Source of the DNA: Mactromeris polynyma
Taxonomy: Eukaryota > Mollusca > Bivalvia > Venerida > Mactridae
Length of the DNA stretch: 64,000 nucleotides
Direction of reading: 5' to 3'
NCBI GenBank assembly: GCA_032209605.1
Contig: JASFXZ010000009.1
Span: 16,045,553 to 16,109,552, forward strand
The position numbers were made by a program, and so were the translations under genes. The notes beneath the pieces were generated by a model. That model was not told where the DNA came from. It did no database searches and was given only the letters and a program-made list of their open reading frames with translations. Shown here piece after piece: positions 47,455 through 59,589 of this stretch (its first letter is position 1; each line of letters begins with the position of its first letter).

Positions 47455-48397
47455 CTGTAAGACATTTACATACAGTTTAAATATATTTAGCTAACATCGA
47501 GCTAGATATAAACATGGTTTGTAATTAAAACATTGAACTAAGAAATGACCAACTATTATCACATTGTATGACAAGATTGCTCTTTGTCAGAACAAAATGT
47601 TGAGCTTATTCAAAACACATAAACAGTGTAGTATATTATGAAACAAGAAGTTCACAACGTCCTCCAGTTTTTTGTTATCTATATAAAGGAGCTAACGTGA
47701 TTTCGTTTATAAATTAGATAAAACATTAAGTTGTGACAGGGAACGCCACATTTATAAGACAATACCACATATATCCCAGGGAAACACAAGCAAACGAAAC
47801 ATTAGGAGTTGAAGCGTATGGGCAAACATCTATGGGATTGGAAAAGTAGGGAAATATCTGACTGATTATCAAAACAACTATGGAAAAACTGGAGGGGACA
47901 TTTTACTGGATGTGAAACAACGCGACGTGCAACACGTCTGAGTGATGCGGAATGGAGTGGAGGAATTGCTTTGAAAAACAAGACAAGGAAGTAAGTTGAC
48001 GGATAGAAAGTGGGAATGAGCACGTATATTATAACAGGCCAAAGAATTTGGAAAGTGAAACTTTATATTTATCTAAAAACATAAAGGGATATGATAATCA
48101 AAAAGCGATTAACATGCTTGGAACTGTCAGTAAAGTACTTGGGGTAACTCTAACTTCGTTCAATTAGTTAAAATTAACGTAGATACAATAAAACTTGACG
48201 CTCCCAATCACAACACAAAAGAAGTCATTATAATATAATCATCAGTATGTAGAATAGGAAAGTTATGTTTTATAAGATTTAGATGAGTACCTACGTCACT
48301 GGTGACACTCATGGCTTAAAACTCCTAAATTACTATTGTCTGTGAATAAACAAATGTATGAATAATGTATATATTAACACAACCATTCCTATCCTAC

Positions 48398-48505
48398 CTT
48401 CAGTTTTCTTTGTTTCTTCAATGCTTTAGTGGTAGTTTTATTAACTTCCTGTAGTTCTGTCAATAACTGATTCTTCTTTTTCAACCGTTTCTTTTGTCTC
48501 TCCAG
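48398..48505 (-). CDS. Coiled-coil gene exon (LERQKKRL)
   Basis: Acceptor TTGTTTTAG, 108 bp, donor AAG|GTAGGA. Encodes LERQKKRLKKKNQLLTELQE and ALKKQRKLK. Phase 0 at both ends. Leucine spacing fits a heptad coil. Confidence 0.85.
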
Positions 48506-49090
48506 CTAAAACAATGGTATTTTAAAAATGTCGGATACGCCCTCATAACATACACATTTAAGTGTGTTATATCTCCATATCCCAACATGATTATATCAAA
48601 TGAATATGGATAATATCTCAATGCACATATTCAAGATTGTTAACAGAGTGGTAATAGTATTTAGAAAATTGCATTTGTTAGAAACATTTTCATGACATTA
48701 ACAATCTGCCGTCATTAGTTAGTTCTATTTCCATATTCTGACGGACGAAGACATTTCCCAATAACCACAATTAGACTATTGTTGTTAGCACACAGCATTA
48801 GCAACATCTAATAGAAGAGACAATGCTTTTACTGATTGAAGAACTATGATAGGATAAGTCCCGTTATATGCAACTGAAATTGGCCCGTGGTTTTAGGGAT
48901 TGCGGACGGCGTACACAGACTGGTCACATTGACGTATGGTTCAGAAACGGCGGAAATTATTCCGACATTTCAGTTTTTTTAGATGAGATTGTCTCCTGCG
49001 TGAATTTTAAGAAAACTATTAATTTTTTGAAAGTATTCGTCGTTTTGAATACTTCGTACTCGTCCGTTAAAATGCACACATATAACAAAC

Positions 49091-49288
49091 CTTTTTGACT
49101 TGGACCATCTGTCTGTCTTCTTCACGCACTATCTCCACATTCATCCTATGGGTTTTATGTTTCTCTAATTTCAGTCGATCACTATTTTCTTTTTCTGTGT
49201 CCCAGGCAAGGGCATTCTTCAATCTCTCTGTCCAGTGTTTCCTCTCCCACTCACCTTTCTGTGCTATCAATGCCAGTATCTTTTCATC
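49091..49288 (-). CDS. Coiled-coil gene exon (DEKILALIA)
   Basis: Acceptor ATTACTTACAG, 198 bp, donor AAG|GTTTGT. Encodes DEKILALIAQKGEWERKHWT, ERLKNALAWD and IVREEDRQMVQVKK. Its start resembles the DRKIAALM start of the CCDC177 coiled coil, as remembered. Phase 0 at both ends. Confidence 0.85.
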
Positions 49289-49892
49289 CTGTAAGTAATG
49301 AGGGGCAGTTAATAAGTACTGATATATCGTGACAAAACAGTGCATGTACGTTACTCAGAACCTCCATTGAATTTCCATCGATTGGTTATCCGGATTTGTA
49401 TGTTCTCAGCAAACCCCATTACTACGTTTAGCCCCTTCTTATATACACATTAGACATACTCCATAATTGCGCCACATGTCCGACATTCCTTCGATGTAAA
49501 CTTAAATAAATATTTATTAGATTTATATATATATTCGATTATGACCGAATGTTATATACCCGTGTAATTAAGTATTCGGAGCCTCTCCAAAGAAAACAAT
49601 TTTAATGCAATTCACCAGTATCATAAAGACCAGTACACATCGTTCTGCGCTGGTAAGTGATGCAGCGTTGTTTTGAAGCCAAATTATGTTTGTTCAGTGG
49701 TATTCATATGTATTTATCATAACACGAGTTCAAACAAGCTTAACACATTATTTGACAAATAAATTATGGATAGCAATGATAGAGCTGCCATCTTGCGATT
49801 CGAACCCGAAAAGTAGAAACAATTAATGAAGAAGTCAGAGATCTTGTGGATGAATATAGTCGCAAACTCATGTAAGTCTGGAAATTACAAAC

Positions 49893-50047
49893 CTTTGGTG
49901 GAACCTTCAGACTTCTAAGATCATCATCTTTCTTGAGAGCTCGCCTGATACCTAGGTCGGTTATAGGTCTGGGGGTGGTGAGATTGTTCTTCTCGGGTAA
50001 ATGAATGTCCGAGTATACTGACCGTGTTTCGTGGTACATGATGGACT
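49893..50047 (-). CDS. Coiled-coil gene, most 5' exon found
   Basis: Acceptor TTTTCGTTACAG, 155 bp, donor AAG|GTTTGT. After two bases that complete an upstream codon it encodes SIMYHETRSVYSDIHLPEKN and TPRPITDLGIRRALKKDDDL. It is polar and not helical at first, so this is the junction between an N-terminal region and the coiled coil. The upstream exon ends one base into a codon and was not located. Confidence 0.78.
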
Positions 50048-52395
50048 CTGTAACGAAAACCACACAATTCTCTTAATTTCTGATTTAAATCAACAATTTT
50101 AAACAACAAATTGGGTAGTTTACACTATTTCAATATAGAATTACAATTGCAAAATCGCTCAAAATTGAGCTTTGGGCTTAACATTATTTTTGAAGATGTA
50201 TTCTTGTAACACATATCCGTTAACATTCATTTTTAGTCTGAATCACTTTCTCTTTTAAAGCGCTTTAGAGTCAGTATGAGCAATAACGTGACTAACTCGT
50301 GACTGTCCGTTTGTACCAAAAACACAAGTTTTTCATTCGTTATAAACAAGGCCTAGCAAGATAATCCAATATTCACTAATTCTATCATTGAAATAACCAC
50401 AAAACAATTACCTTGAATAATGTGTTGGAAAAAAATACCACGAATATGTATTTCCAAAATAACCCTAACACATTCGTTAAAACATTATTTCCTGAATATT
50501 TTTGTGTAAAAGCTGTTTTATGTAAAATGTTTGCATTTAAAAAGTGTCATTTAAAACCCGGTCATATTGATTAAATAGCGGATCGTGTTTCATACAAAAC
50601 AAAAGACAATTTTACTTTGTTCAATTATGTTGAAAGAATAAACCAATCACAAAGAAATTGGAGCGTATCGACATAACATGTACAATTATAACAAGGGAAA
50701 CAACTGTAACAATGTATTACTACTACACTTTTACGTAATTACGTCCCTTTGTTTTGAAAAAAGTAGCATTGGCCAAGGGGTGTTACTCTACGGAGTTTGC
50801 AATGTAAAGGACTGTACACGTAAATACACATATACAACTTTTAACGGATTATTTGACATACAAAGTGAATGTATATTACCATGAAGCCATTAGTTTATAC
50901 CTGCTTGTTAAATCAGCGATCGTCCTTTAAAATGTGGAAACTCGGCCTAAAAGTTCTCCTCATAATGATAACGTTTTCAGGCTTGAAGTGTCTGTGTCCT
51001 TGACCTTCAATCCACACTTGCTGAAACAATAGGGATCTTTCTTACATTTTCATTGTATAACGTTTTAGCTTATATATGACCACTGACAGTGAGTCGGAAA
51101 ACGAGTTAGATAGCATAAATTAAGTTGAGATCCAGTGACCTTGACCTTTGAACCACTGACACAGTAACACAATAGGGATCTTTCTAAGGTGATTTCCTAG
51201 TCAATATGTAATGTTTAAAAGCCGCTGATTTCATATTTCCTAATTGATAGAAGTTACGGTCTGGTAGCAAAAAATAAGCCGAGTTCGATTCCCGGGTTGG
51301 GCAAGTTATGTTCTTCCGTGACCTTTGACTACCGCCATGTCCTATACACGAGTGGAGAAATTGTTATTTAGTTGCAAAATAGCACGTTAGTACTGGTTGA
51401 TAATTACTTCCAAGAAAACTGGTTTTGTCAACAGGCCGCCGTGAATGACTGAAAAGTTGTTGAAAACGGCGTAAAAACCCGATGAACAAACAAAAGATAA
51501 GAGTATCGATTGATTCATGAAGGTCATTTGTTGTGGGTTGTTGTAAAGTATTTTAGAGAAGACCGAACAATAAATTATTTCGCAATTTCCCGAAATAATT
51601 TCAACGTACCTTGGCTTACCCGGTGTTATCAGGAGTCTTCAAATAAATCACTTTATCTTGAAGGATGACAAGTAAGTGCACATTGATTTGTTCTCAGGAG
51701 ATAAACACATTTCAGATATTGATTCTTATAGATTATTTCATACGGTCCATAATGCATAAGGCTTTTAATGTGCAATACTCTATCTTAATTTATGATTATA
51801 ACAACTGCAAGAATTTACATTTTGTGTAAGGAGTTACATGAATTTATCGTTTTACTGAAAAGGTAGGCAACAGATACATCAAATTTTATGTCATTATATC
51901 CATAATAAAGGAAATTGTAACATTACTATTGTAATTGCAAAATACGCCGTTGCGTGCATATGCTCATCAAAAATAGAAAAATGTACAATCACCAACAGTT
52001 GTGCACGTGTATGCAGTTTGGGACATACATTTTCTGAATATATAATGCTTCAACATTAACTGCATAGCTTGTGAAAATGTTACCAGATTGCAGCACGATC
52101 ATTCTAGAAAATGTTGTTTTTTTCGGAGTATTATACCCTTCGATCCAACAAAGTCTACACATTTCACCAGCTCTGGCTACCAACTTGTAAATGTTACATA
52201 ATTACGTCCACATAGTTCGGTTTTGACACTGGGGAGTACGGCTCGGGTACTCATTGGAGGAAAAACGAGCAGTGTGCAGTTCTGTAAACATTACCTGTAA
52301 AATAGACTGTGTTCCTTGAAAAGTACAATAGTGTACGAGTCCTAGAGATCGAACTATACTTCTACTAGGAATTAAAATGGTTGATACAAATTACT
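50048..52395. other. No supported gene; repeats
   Basis: Should contain or precede missing 5' exons of the coiled-coil gene, but none was identified. At 50990-51200 two copies of ACAATAGGGATCTTTCT with CCTTGACCTT words form a degenerate repeat of a kind frequent in bivalves. At 51240-51330 a worn tRNA-like B box (GAGTTCGATTCCCGG) is present. Confidence 0.5.
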
Positions 52396-52397
52396 TC

Positions 52398-52645
52398 CAT
52401 CGTGATAAGTGTTCTTGTTTTGTTTTTGTTTTGAGTGAAAGGCTAAGGTTAGCTATCGTAAAAGATCTGCGCTCACCGTGTCTCGCCAAGCCATGTACAT
52501 CAGCAACTCTATACCACATCGTGGTAAGTGTTCTTGATTTTTACAACTTGTCATCAAGTTGAGTGGAAGGCTAAGGTTAGCTATTGTAAAAGATCTGCGC
52601 TCACCGTTTTTCGCCAAGCCATGTACATCAGGAACTGCTGTAACC
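52398..52645. repeat. Tandem duplication of ~118-130 bp
   Basis: Two copies (from 52398 and from 52516) share TAAGTGTTCTTG, GGCTAAGGTTAGCTAT, GTAAAAGATCTGCGCTCACC and CGCCAAGCCATGTACATCAG. Divergence is low. Confidence 0.9.
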
Positions 52646-52774
52646 CATTATCTCATCTTGGATTGGTCTAGTAGACCAAGTTTACTGGAGTCTCATAGAA
52701 ACGTTGTGTAATTGTCATGTTATCAAAATTGCTATCTTCTACTTAAAATTCAGTTCGCACGAGAGCTCCAAACT

Positions 52775-53060
52775 GTAACTCCAATATGTAATTGTATGGA
52801 CTTGTAATCCAGGGATCGCTGGTTCGATTCCCCGCTCCATCACTGACCGTACTAACAGTCTTTCGGACGAGACTTTACAAAACCGAGGTCCCGTGTATGA
52901 TGCTTTACATCGAGCACGTAAAAGAACCAGGGGTGCTTCTGGAACTGGGGCATCACCTGTATCATGCACTGTCCTCCAAAAATCTAATATGACTAACATT
53001 CTTCTGGAGGCGTCGCCCATATGGGAAACCGGTGGCGACGATAAATAAACGCAAATACAA
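52775..53060 (+). mobile_element. tRNA-derived SINE, second family
   Basis: The B-box region AATCCAGGGATCGCTGGTTC plus GATTCCCCGC is followed by a body with CGAGCACGTAAAAGAACCAG and a tail GGAGGCGTCGCCCATATGGG to GACGATAAATAAA. The body differs from the 27420/37630 family. Confidence 0.8.
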
Positions 53061-53769
53061 ACAAAGAGCTCCAAACTTTCTTCCAGTCTATAAAGGTTTA
53101 GTTTTTCTTCATTATGCGTTATTTTGACGCATGTGTATGAAAATATAAAGATGAACTTCGACCTTGAAATGGCGAATCTTCTTGTAGGTCATCATTTCTG
53201 TTCCATTTCCATCATAAGTAGCCAAAATAACATTTCTCCCGTTAGAAAGGTATTTGTATCTATAACTAAATTGCCAGCTGTAGAGAGTTTAAGAGGGTTA
53301 AGCGAGACATTTGTAGATATTTTAAGCATGACAAAAGATGAAAACCAAGATGAGCTAGCGTAACGCAATTTGAAATGACAGCGGCCTGTTAGTTTCTTTC
53401 CCTATGCTATAAAGCAGTTATAGACTTGACACAACTCCTACGTCTGGTACAGTCTCTTCATCATTTGGGCAACCTCTTTCACAACCTTTGGCAGAATTTT
53501 GTAGAACTAATTGTCTTGACGTTCCCTACTTAAACAACTTAAGACCGCTGACTTCGGTATACTTCGTGTTTCATGCTTAATATATCCATATGTCTTCATA
53601 TTGATAAAAAAACGAACTGCAATGTGCAGTTTCTCAAAAAGCATAAATACCTTTCTTACGGGAAGAATGAATGTTCGGTGATGTTTGATGGACATTGAAC
53701 AAATAATAACGTCCAACATAAACATGATTTATCATATTAGCATCAAACTACATTCTTATATCTGTGAGA

Positions 53770-54131
53770 AAAACTTCCTGACCGGGAAAGGAGTAAACAC
53801 TAAGTTTGGTCTGTTTTTACACCTGATTGGGAAGTATGGTTTCTAAATCAGGAAGGTTTTGAATTTTACAATTTTGTTTAAACTCTACCACCAGATTAAT
53901 TTAAAGCTGTAATATTTAAACAATTCTGAACAATGAACATTTGGATATGCCTTTCCAGCGTAGATAACGATAACTAATTCTTGCCCAACAAGACAGTTAA
54001 CCTCCGGACAGTTTTCTAAACCCAATATAAAGTGATGTTTTGCTTCCCGAACGGGAATTAAAAATCTAACAAAAGTAACACACTTCCTGATTGGGAAACA
54101 GGAAAGGGTAATACCCTGATTGGGAACTTCC
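53770..54131. repeat. Dispersed CCTGATTGGGAA words upstream of the B-box gene
   Basis: CCTGACCGGGAA, CCTGATTGGGAA (three times) and the palindromic TTCCCGAACGGGAA occur within about 360 bp, spaced irregularly. The last overlaps GGGAACTTCC at 54122-54131. Confidence 0.55.
54122..54131. promoter_or_regulatory. kappaB consensus site GGGAACTTCC
   Basis: Exact match to GGGRNYYYCC, about 700 bp upstream of the B-box gene ATG. Function is inferred from the motif and from the immune role usually suggested for this gene class. Confidence 0.25.
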
Positions 54132-54813
54132 CCCCCCCGCTGTATATGTTCAAACAATGCGTTAAAATAACAATTAATGAAGAAAACCGAACCCTCACTT
54201 AATATATTGTCTTTTGAATTTGCCTCGTTGGAACAGTCGAGGATGTGGCATTGGTACATTTTTACGATACCTCCGAAAAAAGGTGATCCTCAAAGTCGGC
54301 CACCGGGGTATACGTTGCTTATCACATAGACCCGCAAAGAATAAAATGAAAATCAAAAGGACACAGGAATATAACAATTTATCATATTAACAAACTTTGC
54401 AATATATTGTTTGATTGCCTTTAAAGTATAGGTGTCATCTTCACAGAACAGAGACGTAATATTACACAGCTTGATCGCTTCTACATTTTTTATTAAATTG
54501 AGATAAAGTTTGCTCTCTTCAAATACTTCAACGGTGAATCATTATCGAATGGGTAGATTGCGAAACTATGTACAAGGTCGCGTTGTTTATAAATAAAATT
54601 GGCAAACACTGAACAATAGCAACCTAGGTTTTAAAACACATCTACTGAGTTTGTACTCTGGTACCATTTGAATGGTTGGCCAAAAAGTTAGATAAAGTCG
54701 AATCAACCGCTCTATCAAGAATGTCAAGCTTCGTAAAATCAGAGAACAAAAATACATTGCCAAGTGCATTAATAATGCGTATATGTTGTATATTTTGTTC
54801 TGTATGTTTTCAG

Positions 54814-54833
54814 CAATATTGTCCTGATTTGCA
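54814..54833 (+). other. 5' UTR part of the B-box exon, after a splice acceptor
   Basis: CTGTATGTTTTCAG at 54800-54813 is a strong acceptor 20 nt before the ATG, implying at least one non-coding upstream exon that was not located. Confidence 0.6.
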
Positions 54834-56708
54834 ATGGCAAGTGAACAACCTTCAATAGTGATGCCCTGCACTATTCACAAAGACAACATTGGCGTTGCGA
54901 TATGCATTACACACTACGATTTTCTTTGCGTTACGTGCATTTTAGACAAGTCAAAATCAAAGGATTGTAAGATACAAGAAATTAAGCATTGTCAAGATGA
55001 GCGACTAAAATGTATACTTGAACACATGACTGCCAAACAAACAGTCATTCAGCTCAAAGACTCCTTCGCTACGGCTCTATCACAAACACAGGGTGTCAAA
55101 GAAACACTATTGCAAGAGATTGAAGACCTACATACGGAGTTATCATGTCTTTTGACGAAAAAGGCATCATTGACGAAAGAATTGGTAGAAAAGGAAGCGG
55201 GTTATAAAGAAAAGGAAATAGTAAGCCAAAATATGCTTCTTGATGAATGTATAGCTGACCTAGAAACTAATTTGAAGAAAATCGGTGAAAAGGGTGTCGA
55301 TTTTGAAAAGTGTTCAGAATCGTATACTGACATAAATGCTCGCATCAACATCATTGTTTCTGAATGGATGTCCGAGGTAAATGGTTCTTTTAACCCTAAC
55401 AAGTACACAGAAGACTTCAGCAAAGACGAAACACTGGGAACTGTGAACATAATTAGTCAACGCATTTACGAGGAAATGAATACAGATAATCCTAATGTTG
55501 AAAATGTTCTGGCTAAGTCGCAACAAGCATTGAATGTTGAATCAGATCAAGACATTCAAACATCGGTAAATACATCACAGAATATCCAACACGATTCATC
55601 AGGACAGAGCACATGCCAAACCAAAGCACAAGCAAATGCTCCAGATGGTACGCAGCATAATGCGTCAGAACAACGCACACCAGCCGAACCAACCGAGACA
55701 GAAGCAACTCAGTCAATGGTGAATGCTGAACAGGCCACGCACCATAATCCAACAGAAACAAAAACAGAACTGACTCACGCACCAAATGAAAGAAGATCGT
55801 GGTTTTGGGGGCTATTTAAAAGACGACATGTATCAAATAGAGAGTCACGTCTATTACCATATGCTTCGAATTCCAGCCATCAACTGACAGAATATGTAAA
55901 CACAAAAATGAAGCTTCCAGGCATTGAAAGTTCCCCTACTCCATCAAAATATACACAACTTGTCCACCTCGGGGATAATGTTGTAGGGTTACTGTGCCAT
56001 GCTCAATCCACTGTGTTTGTAACAACGCTTCCGAACGGACCAACGCAACGAAAGACGTTTTCAGGAACAATATCTGGTATCGTGGCAACCGGGTCTAAGG
56101 AACTTGCTGTGTTGGTTGGTGAACATTCTCAAATAAACTTATATAGTCTTAACCTAGAAAATGACAAACTAAATAAATCTCGATCGTGTACATTACCGAA
56201 AACTATTAAAGACATTACTGGGTTTGATTTTAATGCAGAAACGTCGATATATGCTATCAGTTCCCCATCAATGAGAGTCATCCTTGATAAAAAGGGAAAA
56301 GTGATTAAAACATTGACTATCCCAGTAACCAGTACTGACGATTCTCCCAACATCCAATCATTGTATGACTTTGAATCCGATCAAATTGTGTACCTAAATG
56401 TTGCAAAGAAGAAATTGAAATCGTTCAGTTGTCAGAACGAAGTAACAAACATATTATGGAAGAAGAGATGTGACGATGAGGATTTTAAACCAAAGCGCAT
56501 GTGCATACATAAAAATGTCATTTGTGTAGCTAGCGGAAATTCCATCGTAACGTTTTTAACGCAAGATGGATCTCCTGTTGAAAGGATTGAAATATTTGCA
56601 GTCCTCGACGACTGCTTGGCTGTGTGTGCCATCGACGATGTGTTGATATGGACCAGTGACTCTGATGACCCAGAGCTGTCAGCAAACATTGGCTTCATCG
56701 CATTCTAA
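54834..56708 (+). CDS. B-box / coiled-coil protein, TRIM-like without RING
   Basis: 624 residues in one uninterrupted coding exon. Residues 12-52 form a B-box-like zinc-binding segment: C12xxH15, C24xxH27, C32xxC35, C45 and H52, the CxxH...CxxH...CxxC layout common in bivalve TRIM-like proteins. Residues about 65-155 are a charged coiled coil (LLQEIEDLHTELSCL, LTKELVEKEAGYKEKE). Residues about 215-320 are a polar Gln/Thr/Ala-rich linker ending in a basic-aromatic patch, RRSWFWGLFKRRH at 321-333. Residues about 370-624 alternate short beta-type stretches and resemble a degenerate NHL/WD-like propeller (VVGLLCHAQSTVFVTTLPNG, ELAVLVGEHSQINLYSLN). There is no RING, so ubiquitin-ligase activity is not expected from this chain alone. 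The ATG is the first after an upstream splice acceptor and fits the B-box start. In bivalves this class is large and often proposed to act in immunity or stress, but no target can be named here. Confidence 0.88.
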   Translation: MASEQPSIVMPCTIHKDNIGVAICITHYDFLCVTCILDKSKSKDCKIQEIKHCQDERLKCILEHMTAKQTVIQLKDSFATALSQTQGVKETLLQEIEDLHTELSCLLTKKASLTKELVEKEAGYKEKEIVSQNMLLDECIADLETNLKKIGEKGVDFEKCSESYTDINARINIIVSEWMSEVNGSFNPNKYTEDFSKDETLGTVNIISQRIYEEMNTDNPNVENVLAKSQQALNVESDQDIQTSVNTSQNIQHDSSGQSTCQTKAQANAPDGTQHNASEQRTPAEPTETEATQSMVNAEQATHHNPTETKTELTHAPNERRSWFWGLFKRRHVSNRESRLLPYASNSSHQLTEYVNTKMKLPGIESSPTPSKYTQLVHLGDNVVGLLCHAQSTVFVTTLPNGPTQRKTFSGTISGIVATGSKELAVLVGEHSQINLYSLNLENDKLNKSRSCTLPKTIKDITGFDFNAETSIYAISSPSMRVILDKKGKVIKTLTIPVTSTDDSPNIQSLYDFESDQIVYLNVAKKKLKSFSCQNEVTNILWKKRCDDEDFKPKRMCIHKNVICVASGNSIVTFLTQDGSPVERIEIFAVLDDCLAVCAIDDVLIWTSDSDDPELSANIGFIAF

Positions 56709-58025
56709 CAGCAGTGTCATCATCCCGAAAATGTTACGTTGTGGGTTGTCTACGATTTTCTAAAGGAGAGAAACACCACGATGTTCATGGACACAAATGT
56801 GTTGTTAATGCCATTCAAAAGGTTGGATGAAATCTAGAATCTAGCGATTTAATGAAATTATACCAATGCTAGTAGCTTATCAGTAATCTACTTAATGTGG
56901 TTTTGCCACTGAACGTTCCATGGCGGCATCCTTATCTCGCCCTTAATTAATGTTCGTGTCTTGTCTGCTTTGCTTCTGTATTTGTAATTGTTTACCTGTT
57001 TTGTAAATATTTATCCTGTTTCCTTGCACCTTTAGTATGGTTGTTAACTAAGTATGTGACATTCCCTGTTCGACTTGTTTATTCATTTATGTGTCGAAGT
57101 TCTCTTTATAATTGCTCTTACAATTACTCTGTGCGTGAATAAGAACGAATATCTGCATGGCACTATGTGTATGATGCATTCGTAATGTTGTTACACCATT
57201 GTATGCGTTGTTGTAATAGAATTCTACGGCTATGTCATTTCTGATTAATGTAATCTAACTTTAGTTTATATTACCACGACCAACATAGAGCGTGTGTTTG
57301 TTGTATGATATGTTTCATTTAATTTTGATTACTGTTTCGCTGAAACTAACCAAACTCCTTAAATGGACGGCAACATGAAAGACCGGACGCACCATACATT
57401 AATATTGCGAATATTTGAAAAAAGTATGGATCGTTACCAAGGAATGGATTCCTTAAAGATGTATCTGGTCCATCTGAACGTATACAGTTTGAACGTGTTT
57501 CATTCAGTGTTGTTGCTACTTGGGCTTAAACATCTTTAATTTATCTTGAATTGCTACAATCCAGTAATGAAAAGGTAGTGAAAAACTTGTCAGTTTATAT
57601 ATTTAAGAGCTTTGAATTGAGAGAACAATACTTGTAAAACAAACTAAATGCACTTTTATCCCAAAGTATTGAAATAATTGTTTTGTTTTTTGTTTGATGT
57701 TGTTTTTTTTGTATTTTTAGTCTGTATTACATTACCACAGTCATTCTAAGTACTTATGATTGCTATCAATTAAATGGTGTTTGATGTACATTGTTTTCTC
57801 TCACCACTTATTCCTATACATATGTTAACATGCATATTTTATATAAGCTTGTACAATGTGTTGCATATGTTCATATGTGTTTTCTATACGAATGATGTAT
57901 ACCAGTAATTAAAACATGTATTATTTTTTTATTAAACAAAATGTATAACTTGTAATTATGAATCATTGGCATAATGCCTTAATTTCTAAATAAAGTATCT
58001 GAAATAAAGTATCTTTTATAATGTT
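56709..58025 (+). other. 3' UTR of the B-box gene
   Basis: About 1.3 kb of AT-rich non-coding sequence after the stop. It ends at two close AATAAA signals. Confidence 0.6.
57989..58008 (+). terminator. Two AATAAA polyadenylation signals
   Basis: AATAAA at 57989-57994 and 58003-58008 within a short direct repeat (AATAAAGTATCT). Confidence 0.6.
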
Positions 58026-58364
58026 ACCTACCGATTTGAATTTTTTTTGTCTGCTCATGTTAAAAAACCGCACTGACAAAACTTGTAAACCCCGCTTGTT
58101 AAAAAACTGGAAGTATTTTTAATTATATAAATATTTACATTTATGACAACATAACAATTTAAGACGTATCTGTTATTGATTGGTTAAAAGAATATGTATC
58201 CCTCTATCATGCCATGTCACAGACAGAGAACGCAGATTACCTTAACGTTTATATCCTCGTCACTAATGTAAAGTTATCAAACATTATAGATTAATTTCAT
58301 ACCATATAATACAACATTTGCGGTGTAATAGTATTCAACGAAGTTCAAAAGAAAAATAACATAA

Positions 58365-58470
58365 GTAAATGGAAATTGGTTCACAGACTATCAGTGAAGT
58401 TGAAGACTATGCCTATCTAGGAATTATCTGCAACGGAATCGTGTCCATGATTGACTATAGAAAACTTGTG
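58365..58470 (+). mobile_element. Decayed LINE reverse-transcriptase fragment
   Basis: Translation from about 58369 gives MEIGSQTISEVEDYAYLGII with CNG after it. VEDYxYLGxxxN is the pattern found after the palm domain in many non-LTR retrotransposon polymerases. The similarity then fades. The 110-codon frame at 58518-58850 may be further remnant and is not called as a gene. Confidence 0.5.
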
Positions 58471-59085
58471 GTGTTCGGAATCTCTGTAGATTACCATGTA
58501 TATATATTGCTAAACAATTGTTTATCAATATTTTAGCAAGATACTTGAATAATGACAGCCAAGTCATTAGTCATATACCGGACATGTTCCACCATTTACA
58601 AAAATACGGCATAATAAACGAATTTCTACAAGAATATTTCGTACTAAACCTCAGTCGAACAACACTACTGCAAAACATCCCAATGAAACGAAGCAGAAAT
58701 GAGCAAATATTGCAGAAGAAACCTACATGTATAGATGGCATACCCAATGTCGATAATCCGTGTGAACGGTGCTTATGGACACAAACTCGTCCAGAGTTAC
58801 GTCCCCTCTGTATTGTCAAGTTATTCCCACGTCGATATATACATAATTGATCATGTACATAAGGTTTATCCTACTATGGAAATACTGAGATAAAATGTTT
58901 GGGATTTTATCATAGACAATTAGAATATACCATATAATATTGACTGGACAAAACAACTTCGAGATACTAACGTTGATGTGCAATGAGACGTGAAAATCTT
59001 CATTTTTTACTAAGAATGCTATACCAAAATATGTTCCAAAATGTATTCTTGCCTTGCAGATACCGATTAAGACAATTTACATATA

Positions 59086-59145
59086 CAGTAAAACCTCACT
59101 TAAAGACCACTTAGAAAATAGGACCACTTCTGTCTGGGCAATGTT
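59086..59145. mobile_element. pogo-like MITE, left end only
   Basis: CAGTAAAACCTCACTTAAAG next to TA, then family words fade after about 60 bp. Confidence 0.65.
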
Positions 59146-59589
59146 ATTGTGTTTTGGGTTTCTTTCAGAAAATTTATCTTTGAAGTGAATTATTTTGGCT
59201 ACCCATAAGTCGCATTAACAATGGCATGTGTTAAAAATACATAATTTCATACTATGTATTGGTTATTGTTATACATTATATGTTGTAAATGTGTTGTGTT
59301 GCTCGCTAGAGGGAAAGAAGCACTTTGAAAAGTTAACTGTTCCGGCTAGTCTTGCAGCACTTGTTTGGCGACTGTTGTGGACATATATACATAAATGAAC
59401 GCACCTTTGATACAGGTATCGCCGGATACTTTCAAGTCAATTATAAAAGAGGAAGGGCTGTCTCAAATGTACTTGGTTTAAAATAAACAGGCGTCGCTTT
59501 AGAGCAACTGTTCCGATGCATATGTACTATCTACAGCGCAGTGTTGCTTTGTTAAGTGAAAATACCCCGCATGTTAAGAGACGGAGTTT

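Noticed and set aside
52739..53074. 111-codon minus-strand frame
   Set aside because: It is antisense to a SINE of the second tRNA-derived family.
58518..58850. 110-codon frame
   Set aside because: It lies just after a decayed LINE fragment, with only weak resemblance to its further C-terminus. Better seen as remnant than gene.
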